Origin: Candidatus Manganitrophaceae bacterium
GTDB taxonomy: Bacteria; Nitrospirota; Nitrospiria; SBBL01; Manganitrophaceae
Length of the DNA: 6,198 bases
Direction of reading: 5' to 3'
NCBI GenBank assembly: GCA_004297235.1
Contig: SCUR01000595.1
Span: 1 to 6,198, forward strand
Under the pieces are notes generated by a model. That model worked only from the letters and a program-made list of their open reading frames with translations. It searched no databases and was not told the origin of the DNA. The stretch's first letter is position 1, and every line of letters starts with the position of its first letter. A program made the translations under genes and the position numbers. Positions 1 to 6,101 of the stretch are shown in pieces.

Positions 1-837
1 GAAGAGACCGTGCGTCTATCGAAACAGGTGGCGGGGATCGTTTCCGAGCGGGTGAGGGTGGGGAAGGTCTCTCCGATCGAGGAGACCCGGGCGAATGTCA
101 CCCTCTCCGCGGCTCAAATCGAGCTGGATCGTGTTCAACGGCAATTGGGAGCCACGCGCAATCGTCTGGCAGCGGGCTGGGGGAGCACCCGCCCCCAGTT
201 CGAAAAAGTGGAAGGCGATCTTGCTTCCGTCTCGCCGATTCCAACATTGGAGCATCTGGCTCAGCGTCTTTCGCAGAACCCCGATCTGGCCCGTTGGGCA
301 GTTGAGATCTCTCAGCGCCAGGCGATGATCGCGCTCGAAAAATCCCAGGCCATCCCCGACCTCTTCATCAGCGGAGGTGTTCGGCGATTCACGGACACCA
401 ACGACAATGCTTTTGTCGTCGGGGTGACGATTCCGCTTCCGATCTTCAATCGCAATCAGGGAAGAATTATGGAAGCAGAGCATCGGCTGAGGAGGGCGGA
501 GGAAGAGCGGCGGGCGGCAGAGGTGCGTGTGACCACGGCCCTGGCGGAATCCTATCGAGCCCTCTCCACGTCGCACGCTGAGGTGCGGGCGCTCGAGGCG
601 AATGTATTGCCCGGGGCTGAAAGCGCGTTTGAAGTGGTAAATGAAGGCTACCGCCTCGGGAAGTTCGGTTTGTTGGACGTCCTGGACGCTCAGCGGACCC
701 TCTTTGGAGCAAGGGCCCAATATCTGAGCGCATTGAGAGGCTACCATCAGGCGGTTGCGGAGGTGGAAGGGCTCGTCGGAGAACCGCTCAACGTGGTCCA
801 AAACAGATCCGAGCAAAACAATAGGAGCGATAAATAA
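1..837 (+). CDS. czcC: CzcC-type outer-membrane efflux channel, TolC/OEP family (5' end outside window)
   Basis: This is the outer-membrane duct of a tripartite metal efflux system, a trimeric beta-barrel with a long periplasmic alpha-barrel. The frame is open from base 1 (Glu-Glu-Thr, then the GTG at 10), so the gene starts upstream. About 278 C-terminal residues are visible of the 400-450 usual for the family. The two-fold OEP repeat is recognisable: RVGKVSPIEETRA near residue 20 matches RLGKFGLLDVLDAQRTL near residue 217. The stretch GVRRFTDTNDNAFVVGVTIPLP, followed by IFNRNQG (bases about 376-462), is the typical CzcC beta-strand and turn before the second helical hairpin. Long Ala/Glu/Arg-rich coiled-coil helices follow. 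The GTG at 10 lies in the middle of a conserved helix and is not a credible start. The stop is one base before the czcB ATG, so the two are probably translationally coupled. The family call is firm; the exact substrate cannot be read from this subunit. Confidence 0.93.
   Translation, partial: EETVRLSKQVAGIVSERVRVGKVSPIEETRANVTLSAAQIELDRVQRQLGATRNRLAAGWGSTRPQFEKVEGDLASVSPIPTLEHLAQRLSQNPDLARWAVEISQRQAMIALEKSQAIPDLFISGGVRRFTDTNDNAFVVGVTIPLPIFNRNQGRIMEAEHRLRRAEEERRAAEVRVTTALAESYRALSTSHAEVRALEANVLPGAESAFEVVNEGYRLGKFGLLDVLDAQRTLFGARAQYLSALRGYHQAVAEVEGLVGEPLNVVQNRSEQNNRSDK
823..827 (+). promoter_or_regulatory. Ribosome binding site for czcB inside the czcC 3' end
   Basis: The AGGAG lies 11 bases before the ATG at 839 and within the last codons of czcC. 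It supports the ATG at 839 over the in-frame ATG at 755, which would add 28 residues that do not look like a signal or anchor and that overlap conserved czcC codons. The slightly long spacing suggests ribosomes finishing czcC help to start czcB. Confidence 0.6.
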
Positions 838-838
838 C

Positions 839-2083
839 ATGAAACGCAAAAAAATTATACCGATTATTGCCGTTCTCCTGGTGGGAGTTGTCTTGGGATT
901 TTTTATTATCCGCACGGACAAGACCTCCATCGGCAGCGACTCTCACGAAGGCGCCGAATCGAATCACGAAGAAGGCGAATCAGGACACATGGAGGGTGAA
1001 CAAGCAGAAGGGGAACATACGGAGGGTGAAGGAAAGATAGAGATCTCTCCAGAAGCGGCCCTACGGGCGGGAATTGAAATTAAGACCGCAGGCCCCGCTC
1101 AAATGAAGGTGCTTCTGGATCTGCCGGGAGAAATTAGTCTCAACCGGAACAAAGTGGCCCATGTCGTTCCCCGGCTTTCAGGGGTGATCACTGAAGTGCG
1201 AAAGAACCTCGGCGATCAGGTCAAGAGAGGGGAAGTGATCGCCGTGATTGACAGCCGGGAGCTTGCCGACGCAAAAAGCGCCTATTTGGCCGCCGGCAAG
1301 CGGCTGGAACTGGCTCGGGCGACGTTTGAGCGGGAGAAGCAGCTTTTCGAAAAAAAGATCTCTCCTGAGCAAGATTTTCTTGCCAGCAGGCAGGCTTTGG
1401 CCGAAGCGGAGATCGAATTTCAGACATCGCGCCAGAAAATGCTCGCCTTGGGACTCTCCCAAGCCGACCTTGAGCACCTTTCCGAGCGCTCCAGCGAGGT
1501 CTTTACACATTATGAAATTCGATCGCCGTTTGACGGTGTAGTGATTCAAAAGGAGGTCGCCGTCGGAGAGGCGATCAAAGAGGATGCCGACATCTTCGTC
1601 ATCGCCGATCTCTCTACGGTATGGGGGGAATTTACCGTTTATGCCAATGACCTGGATGTCATCAAGCAGGGACAGAAGGTCACCGTCCGCGCGAAGACGT
1701 TGAAGCTTGAGGCCGCAGGGCGGGTCTCCTATCTCGGACCGCTGGTCGGCAAGCAGACCCGAAGTGCGAAGGCCCGTGTAGATATCCCGAATCCGAAAGG
1801 GGTCTGGCGGCCTGGCCTCTTTGTGACTGCCGAGGTTGTTCAGGAAGAAGTGCCGGTGCCGGTCGCCATACCGGTCGACGCCATTCAAACGATTGAGGAT
1901 CGGCCGGTTGTCTTTGTTCATGATGGCGATCACTTCGAAGCACGGACCATCGAGCTCGGGCGAAGAGATAGACAATGGGCGGAAGTCGTCTCGGGTCTCT
2001 CCCCTGGAGAGAAATATGCCGCCCGGAACAGCTTTGCGCTCAAAGCCGAGTTGGGTAAAGGAGAGGCCGCCCATTCTCATTAA
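839..2083 (+). CDS. czcB: CzcB-type periplasmic adaptor (membrane fusion protein) of heavy-metal RND efflux
   Basis: This adaptor links the inner-membrane pump to the outer-membrane channel. The 414-residue protein has a basic start (MKRKK) and one hydrophobic segment at about residues 6-24. There is no lipobox Cys, so it is an uncleaved anchor or signal. Residues 33-65 are a His/Glu/Gly-rich linker with His36, 43, 50 and 60. The folded part follows. The first lipoyl half (about 104-140) contains PRLSGVITEV and LGDQVKRGEVIAVID. An alpha-helical hairpin (about 141-222) has the FEREKQLFEKKISPEQD turn. The second lipoyl half (about 225-270) contains YEIRSPFDGVVIQ and GEAIKEDADIFVIADLSTVW. A beta-barrel spans about 271-345 (WRPGLFVTAEV at its end), and a membrane-proximal domain runs to the C-terminus, which ends in HSH. 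The domain order and the STVWGEFTVYANDL segment are typical of CzcB. ATG 839 was chosen from its AGGAG and its position just after the czcC stop. The His-rich linker may bind Zn, Co, Ni or Cd, which is an inference. Confidence 0.94.
   Translation: MKRKKIIPIIAVLLVGVVLGFFIIRTDKTSIGSDSHEGAESNHEEGESGHMEGEQAEGEHTEGEGKIEISPEAALRAGIEIKTAGPAQMKVLLDLPGEISLNRNKVAHVVPRLSGVITEVRKNLGDQVKRGEVIAVIDSRELADAKSAYLAAGKRLELARATFEREKQLFEKKISPEQDFLASRQALAEAEIEFQTSRQKMLALGLSQADLEHLSERSSEVFTHYEIRSPFDGVVIQKEVAVGEAIKEDADIFVIADLSTVWGEFTVYANDLDVIKQGQKVTVRAKTLKLEAAGRVSYLGPLVGKQTRSAKARVDIPNPKGVWRPGLFVTAEVVQEEVPVPVAIPVDAIQTIEDRPVVFVHDGDHFEARTIELGRRDRQWAEVVSGLSPGEKYAARNSFALKAELGKGEAAHSH
941..1030 (+). repeat. Degenerate His-Glu-Gly repeat in the czcB linker
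   Basis: The codons for residues 35-64 of CzcB spell a short degenerate repeat. Three 7-residue units, SHEGAES, NHEEGES and GHMEGEQ, are followed by AEGE and HTEGE. At DNA level the ten bases GGAGGGTGAA occur twice, at 991-1000 and 1021-1030, exactly 30 bases (10 codons) apart. This suggests growth by slippage or local duplication. The section is predicted to be disordered, acidic and able to bind metal. Confidence 0.7.
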
Positions 2084-2102
2084 TCTCAGAAGGGGATAAA
2101 TA

Positions 2103-2444
2103 ATGAAAGAAATTAAAGCAATCATTCACCCGCACATGGTCCATAAGGTGGTCCATGCCCTGGAGGCCCTCGAACACTTTCCCGGCTTTACCCTGCTGGA
2201 TGCTCAAGGACAGGGACGGGGCCGTGGAACCGGAGGGGCATATGTCGTCACCGAGGAAGACATCGGCTATCACCGCAAGAGCGTCCTGGTGGTCGTCTGC
2301 TCCGGCGAGTTGGTCGAAGCGATTGTAGAGACCATCCGAAGTGCGGCGCACACCGGACACAAGGGGGACGGTATCATCACCGTCGGGGAGCTTGGACAGG
2401 TCGTCCGAATCCGCAGCGGCGAGAAAAATGATCTGGCCGTATAG
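2103..2444 (+). CDS. PII-family signalling protein of the metal-efflux-linked (PII-NG-like) type
   Basis: This small trimeric ferredoxin-fold regulator has 113 residues, the normal PII length of about 110-115. The opening MKEIKAIIHP matches the first PII strand. The B-loop is seen as T84-G-H-K-G88-D89-G90, and the C-loop as V101-R-I-R-S-G-E107. Canonical PII residues are missing. The T-loop base Gln (Gln39 of GlnB) aligns with Gly40, no Tyr sits at the uridylylation position (Tyr51), and the Lys after GDG (Lys90) is Ile91. Arg102, Arg104 and Lys59 appear kept. Classical 2-oxoglutarate sensing and GlnD modification are therefore unlikely, while nucleotide binding may remain. Eight His are present, with His9, 11, 14 and 18 around the first helix. 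AAGGGG at 2090-2095, 7 bases before the ATG, supports the start. Its place between czcB and czcA fits the published PII-NG group, proposed to act in metal transport. Direct control of CzcA is an inference. DUF3240/CutA-like proteins found in similar loci are an alternative, but they lack this B-loop. Confidence 0.87.
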   Translation: MKEIKAIIHPHMVHKVVHALEALEHFPGFTLLDAQGQGRGRGTGGAYVVTEEDIGYHRKSVLVVVCSGELVEAIVETIRSAAHTGHKGDGIITVGELGQVVRIRSGEKNDLAV

Positions 2445-2474
2445 ACGCGCCTTGAATAAACCCGGTTTTACCAT

Positions 2475-2527
2475 CCGTTTTCATTAGACCTTCGGTTTTG
2501 GCCATGTTTAGCAAGTAAGGAAAACGG
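2475..2527 (+). repeat. Inverted repeat in the 115-base spacer before czcA
   Basis: CCGTTTTC at 2475-2482 is exactly complementary to GAAAACGG at 2520-2527, separated by 37 bases. The spacer (2445-2559) also has AAACC/GGTTT arms around C2463 and two CGGTTTT copies, at 2463-2469 and 2494-2500. No T-run follows the right arm, so this is not a classical terminator. It could be an operator with related half-sites, an mRNA fold that sets the PII:CzcA ratio, or chance. No convincing -35/-10 pair was found in the spacer. Confidence 0.4.
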
Positions 2528-2546
2528 GTCCTAAGAGTATAAGAAC

Positions 2547-2553
2547 AAAGGAG
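2547..2553 (+). promoter_or_regulatory. Strong ribosome binding site of czcA
   Basis: AAAGGAG sits 6 bases before the ATG at 2560 and fixes the czcA start. With the long spacer upstream, czcA appears to be translated independently of the PII gene rather than by coupling. Confidence 0.7.
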
Positions 2554-2559
2554 AGCACG

Positions 2560-5500
2560 ATGCTTGAGCGAATTTTACATTTTTCTATCCGCCAGCGGTG
2601 GGTCATCATGATGGCGACGCTGGCATTTGCGGCGCTGGGGGTCTATAGTTATCAGCGACTCCCGATCGACGCCGTCCCCGACATCACCAATGTCCAGGTT
2701 CAGATCAATACCGAAGCGCCGGGATTCTCCCCGCTGGAGGTGGAACAACGGATCACCTTTCCAATCGAAACCCTCATCGCTGGCCTCCCAAGCCTTCAAG
2801 AAACACGATCGCTCTCCCGCTACGGGCTCTCCCAGGTCACTGTCATTTTCAAAGATGGGACCGATATCTACTTTGCGCGCCAACTCGTCAATGAGCGGAT
2901 TCAACAGGCGAAGGCCAATCTCCCTCCGGGGATGGAGCCGACGATGGGGCCGATCTCGACCGGTCTCGGCGAAATCTTCTTCTGGACGGTCGAGGCTGAA
3001 AAGGGGGCAACCAAGCCGGACGGATCCCCTTACACGCCCACTGATTTGAGAACGATCCAGGACTGGATCATCAAGCCGCAGATTCGCAATACCCCGGGAG
3101 TCACCGAGGTGAACACCACCGGCGGCTATGAGAAGCAGTTTCATGTCACCCCCTATCCGGAAAAATTGATCGCCTATGGACTGTCATTCCAAGAGGTTTT
3201 GGAGGCGCTTGAGAAAAACAATGCCATGGTCGCCGCGGGCTACATCGAGCACAGCGGGGAGCAGTACCTGATCCGGGCTCCGGGCCAGGTGGCCGATCTT
3301 GAAGAGATCCGCCAGATTGTCATTGGAAGTCATGGCGGCACGCCGGTTCATATCAAAGATGTGGCGGATGTCCTGCTGGGAAAAGAGCTGCGGACCGGCG
3401 CCGCCACCGAAAATGGAGAAGAAGTCGTCCTCGGCACCGCTTTTATGCTGATGGGGGAGAACAGCCGGACGGTTTCTCAGGCAGTGGCCGACAAGATGGT
3501 AGAGGTCAACCGTACACTCCCCCAAGGGGTCATCGCCAAAACAGTCTACAATCGGACCACGCTGGTCGACGCCACCATCGAGACCGTTAAAAAGAACCTG
3601 GAAGAAGGAGCACTTTTAGTCATCGCCATCCTCTTTCTTTTTCTCGGGAATATCAAGGCCGCGTTGATCACCGCCCTCGTGATTCCTTTGTCGATGTTAT
3701 TTACGATCACCGGAATGGTCCAGAACAAGGTCAGCGGAAATTTGATGAGCCTGGGAGCGCTCGACTTCGGCCTGATTGTCGATGGCGCCGTGATCATCGT
3801 CGAAAATTGTATTCGCAGGCTGGCGGAGGAGCAGCATCGCCTCGGCCGGCTGCTGACCCGAGCCGAACGCTTTGAAATCGTCTTCGACGCTTCGAAGGAG
3901 GTTCGGCGGGCGACGATGTTCGGCGAGCTGATCATCATGATTGTCTACCTGCCGATTCTGACATTGACCGGCGTGGAAGGGAAGATGTTCGTCCCGATGG
4001 CCTTCACGGTCATCGCTGCGTTGCTCGGCGCGATGATCCTTTCGGTCACGTTCGTGCCGGCGGCAGTGGCGTTGCTTCTTTCGGGGAAAATTTCTGAAAA
4101 AGAAAACTTTCTGATGCGATGGGCCAAGAAAGCCTATCTTCCCTTGCTCGATGTGTCGCTGAGGAATAAAGGGCTCGTGGTGACGAGCGCGACGGTGCTG
4201 GTCGTCTTGAGCCTCTTGATTTCCACCCGGATGGGAACGACCTTCATTCCCAGCCTCGATGAGGGGGACTTTGCCATCCAGGCGTTGAGGATTCCCGCGA
4301 CCAGCCTCTCCCAGTCGATTGAGATGCAGTCGGTCTTGGAGAAAAAGATCAAAGAGTTTCCGGAGGTTGAAACGATGTTTGCCAGAATCGGCACCTCGGA
4401 GGTGGCGACCGATCCGATGCCGCCGAGCATTTCGGACGCCTACGTGATCTTTAAACCGAAATCGCAGTGGCCCAACCCGGCGGAACCGAAGGCCGATTTG
4501 GTCCGCCGGATTCAGGAGGAGATCGAAAAGTTTCCGGGGAATGCCTATGAAATCTCCCAGCCGATCCAATTGCGTTTTAACGAGTTGATTTCGGGCGTCC
4601 GAAGCGATGTGGGGATCAAAGTGTTTGGAGACGACATGAATGTGATGCTCAAGACCGGCCAGCAGATTGCTCAGGTCCTCCAGACCATTCCGGGCGCTTC
4701 GGAAGTGAAGGTCGAGCAGGTCACCGGCCTTCCGGTGCTGACGATCGAGATGAACCGGAAAGAGATGGCCCGTTACGGCCTCAATGTCTCCGACGTGCAG
4801 GGGGTGGTCGAGATCGCGATGGGAGGCAAAGAGGCGGGGCAGATCTTCGAGGGAGACCAGCGATTCGACCTGATTGTCCGCCTGCCGGAAGAGATGCGCG
4901 GCCAGATTGAATTGCTGAAGCGGATTCCCCTCTCTTTGCCTTCAACGGAACCGGAGACCGGACTGGTCCGCCGAGCCGGGGGTGAGGCGCGGGCGAGTTA
5001 TCTCCCCCTCGGCGCCATCGCCGATTTCAAGATTACACAGGGTCCCAACCAAATCAGTCGGGAAAACGGCAAACGACGGGTGGTGGTCACCACCAATGTC
5101 CGGGGCAGAGATATCGGTTCATTTGTAAAGGAGGCGGAGGCGGCGATTCAGGAACGGGTCAAGATTCCGCCAGGCTACTGGACGGTCTGGGGGGGGCAGT
5201 TCGAGCAGATGATCTCCGCGACGAAGCGTCTGCAGATCGTGGTGCCGGTGGCCCTTCTTCTCGTCTTTCTTCTGCTGTTCGTGACGTTCGGGAATGTCAA
5301 AGATTCGCTCTTGGTCTTCACCGGAGTGCCGATGGCGCTGACCGGCGGGATCGCAGGGCTCTGGCTTCGGGGCATTCCTCTGTCGATCTCGGCGGGGGTG
5401 GGATTTATCGCCCTCTCGGGCGTGGCCGTGCTCAATGGACTGGTCATGATTACGTTTATCAACAAGACCCGCGCGGAAGGTCAATCGTTGGACGAAGCGA

Positions 5501-5787
5501 TCTTTCACGGCGCCTTAACGCGGCTTCGTCCCGTCTTGATGACGGCCCTGGTCGCATCGTTGGGATTCGTTCCGATGGCGCTGGCGACAGGAAGGGGGGC
5601 AGAGGTCCAGAGACCTCTTGCAACGGTCGTGATCGGCGGGATTCTCTCTTCGACCGCCTTGACATTGTTGGTGCTGCCGGTGCTCTACCGGATCTTTCAC
5701 GCAAAGGAGGAGGCGGTCGAACCAGCACAACGGACAGTGCAAGAGAAAGAGGCCCCCGATGCAGCCGAACTGCCGGGGTGGCTGTAA
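2560..5787 (+). CDS. czcA: CzcA-type heavy-metal RND efflux pump (HME family, divalent cations)
   Basis: This inner-membrane proton/metal antiporter is the energised part of the tripartite exporter. Its 1075 residues match the family length (about 1040-1075), and the frame is intact. Transmembrane segment 1 is at about residues 13-30. A periplasmic porter/docking half follows (PIDAVPDITNVQVQ, then TDLRTIQDW). TM2-TM6 lie at about 350-510, a large loop carries the bridging helix, TM7 is at about 537-555, and the second periplasmic half contains GTSEVATDPMPPS and GPNQISRENGKRRVVV. TM8-TM12 occupy about 893-1045. The TM4 motif DFGLIVDGAVIIVEN carries Asp402, Asp408 and Glu415, the same numbering as the proton-relay residues of Cupriavidus metallidurans CzcA. 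This motif type belongs to divalent-cation pumps (Zn, Co, Cd, Ni). Cu/Ag pumps of the CusA type have an Ala-Ile-Gly...Asp-Ala-Ala form instead. A hydrophilic Glu-rich tail of about 25 residues follows TM12. The start is set by AAAGGAG. The exact metal cannot be fixed from the sequence. Confidence 0.96.
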   Translation: MLERILHFSIRQRWVIMMATLAFAALGVYSYQRLPIDAVPDITNVQVQINTEAPGFSPLEVEQRITFPIETLIAGLPSLQETRSLSRYGLSQVTVIFKDGTDIYFARQLVNERIQQAKANLPPGMEPTMGPISTGLGEIFFWTVEAEKGATKPDGSPYTPTDLRTIQDWIIKPQIRNTPGVTEVNTTGGYEKQFHVTPYPEKLIAYGLSFQEVLEALEKNNAMVAAGYIEHSGEQYLIRAPGQVADLEEIRQIVIGSHGGTPVHIKDVADVLLGKELRTGAATENGEEVVLGTAFMLMGENSRTVSQAVADKMVEVNRTLPQGVIAKTVYNRTTLVDATIETVKKNLEEGALLVIAILFLFLGNIKAALITALVIPLSMLFTITGMVQNKVSGNLMSLGALDFGLIVDGAVIIVENCIRRLAEEQHRLGRLLTRAERFEIVFDASKEVRRATMFGELIIMIVYLPILTLTGVEGKMFVPMAFTVIAALLGAMILSVTFVPAAVALLLSGKISEKENFLMRWAKKAYLPLLDVSLRNKGLVVTSATVLVVLSLLISTRMGTTFIPSLDEGDFAIQALRIPATSLSQSIEMQSVLEKKIKEFPEVETMFARIGTSEVATDPMPPSISDAYVIFKPKSQWPNPAEPKADLVRRIQEEIEKFPGNAYEISQPIQLRFNELISGVRSDVGIKVFGDDMNVMLKTGQQIAQVLQTIPGASEVKVEQVTGLPVLTIEMNRKEMARYGLNVSDVQGVVEIAMGGKEAGQIFEGDQRFDLIVRLPEEMRGQIELLKRIPLSLPSTEPETGLVRRAGGEARASYLPLGAIADFKITQGPNQISRENGKRRVVVTTNVRGRDIGSFVKEAEAAIQERVKIPPGYWTVWGGQFEQMISATKRLQIVVPVALLLVFLLLFVTFGNVKDSLLVFTGVPMALTGGIAGLWLRGIPLSISAGVGFIALSGVAVLNGLVMITFINKTRAEGQSLDEAIFHGALTRLRPVLMTALVASLGFVPMALATGRGAEVQRPLATVVIGGILSSTALTLLVLPVLYRIFHAKEEAVEPAQRTVQEKEAPDAAELPGWL

Positions 5788-5801
5788 GCCGATATTTCGG
5801 C
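5788..5801 (+). repeat. Small hairpin directly after the czcA stop
   Basis: GCCGA, the loop TATT and TCGGC form a perfect 5-bp stem starting on the first base after the czcA stop codon. No T-run follows, so it is not a convincing intrinsic terminator. It may slow 3'-5' decay of the czcCBA message or lower read-through into the small gene. Confidence 0.4.
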
Positions 5802-5837
5802 AGTGGGAATCTCTCTCAGAGAAACCTTCAACGAATT

Positions 5838-5842
5838 GAGGA
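5838..5842 (+). promoter_or_regulatory. Ribosome binding site that decides the start of the small protein
   Basis: GAGGA, 5 bases before the ATG at 5848, is a good Shine-Dalgarno match. The alternative in-frame GTG at 5803 is preceded by the czcA-end hairpin and no purine-rich site, so the shorter 72-residue product is preferred. Confidence 0.6.
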
Positions 5843-5847
5843 CCTTT

Positions 5848-6066
5848 ATGAACGAAGGATATCACGTGAGGGTGAAAGTACGGACTCTTCATGCCACCTA
5901 CACGGGAGATCTGTTCATCCCGGCCAAGCGGAATCGTTTTTCCGACGTAATCAACGAGCCCGGATCGTTTATTAATATGACTGACGTGAGGATCGATGGA
6001 AGCTCAGAGAGGATCAAACATCTTTCATTGAACAAATACCTTATCGAATCGATCAGAAATGTTTGA
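5848..6066 (+). CDS. Small conserved hypothetical protein, DUF6812-like
   Basis: This 72-residue cytosolic protein of unknown function has no signal peptide, membrane segment or Cys. It looks like a compact all-beta fold. An opening strand (HVRVKVRTLHATYTGDLFIP) leads into a RFSDVINEPGSFINMTDVRI core and a final LSLNKYLIESI strand. The pattern of an N-terminal V-x-V-x-T strand, G-x-L/F-x-x-P, a SD-x-(L/I)-N turn, F-(I/L)-x-(L/M)-TD and a closing L-x-(L/V)-NK resembles DUF6812 as recalled; no search was run. The ATG at 5848 was preferred over the GTG at 5803 (87 residues), because only the ATG has a Shine-Dalgarno and residues before it are not part of the family-like core. It lies 60 bases after czcA and 35 before an MgtC-family gene on the same strand, so it is probably co-transcribed. 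Any role in metal homeostasis is guilt by association only. Confidence 0.68.
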   Translation: MNEGYHVRVKVRTLHATYTGDLFIPAKRNRFSDVINEPGSFINMTDVRIDGSSERIKHLSLNKYLIESIRNV

Positions 6067-6101
6067 GACTGACTTATCGGACTCTTATAGCAGAGACCCC
6101 T

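Noticed and set aside
755..838. Upstream ATG extension of czcB
   Set aside because: The 28 extra residues are polar, precede the basic and hydrophobic anchor, and overlap conserved czcC codons; the ATG at 839 has an AGGAG.
16..930. Long open frame on the - strand (304 codons) opposite czcC
   Set aside because: It lies opposite a clearly conserved OEP-family coding frame, its product is Arg/Pro/His-rich low-quality sequence with no recognisable domain, and it is explained by the codon bias of czcC.
1178..2125. Long open frame on the - strand (315 codons) opposite czcB
   Set aside because: It is a codon-bias shadow of czcB, with no family-like motif in the translation.
2475..2527. Intrinsic terminator between the PII gene and czcA
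   Set aside because: The arms are 37 bases apart, GC content of the stem is modest and no T-run follows, so it was kept only as an inverted repeat.
2498..2543. Possible promoter ahead of czcA (TTGGCC near 2498, TATAAG near 2538)
   Set aside because: The spacing between the two is far from 17 bases and no better -35 element pairs with the -10-like word.
3697..4569. Open frame on the - strand (290 codons) opposite czcA
   Set aside because: The translation is rich in His, Arg, Asp and Gln, as expected for the complement of a membrane protein gene; czcA is intact and conserved on the + strand.
5803..5847. GTG start giving an 87-residue form of the small protein
   Set aside because: There is no Shine-Dalgarno ahead of it, while the ATG at 5848 has GAGGA at 5-base spacing.
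5778..5975. Overlapping + strand frame of 65 codons across the czcA end
   Set aside because: It starts inside czcA, overlaps the better supported small protein in another frame, and has no recognisable pattern.
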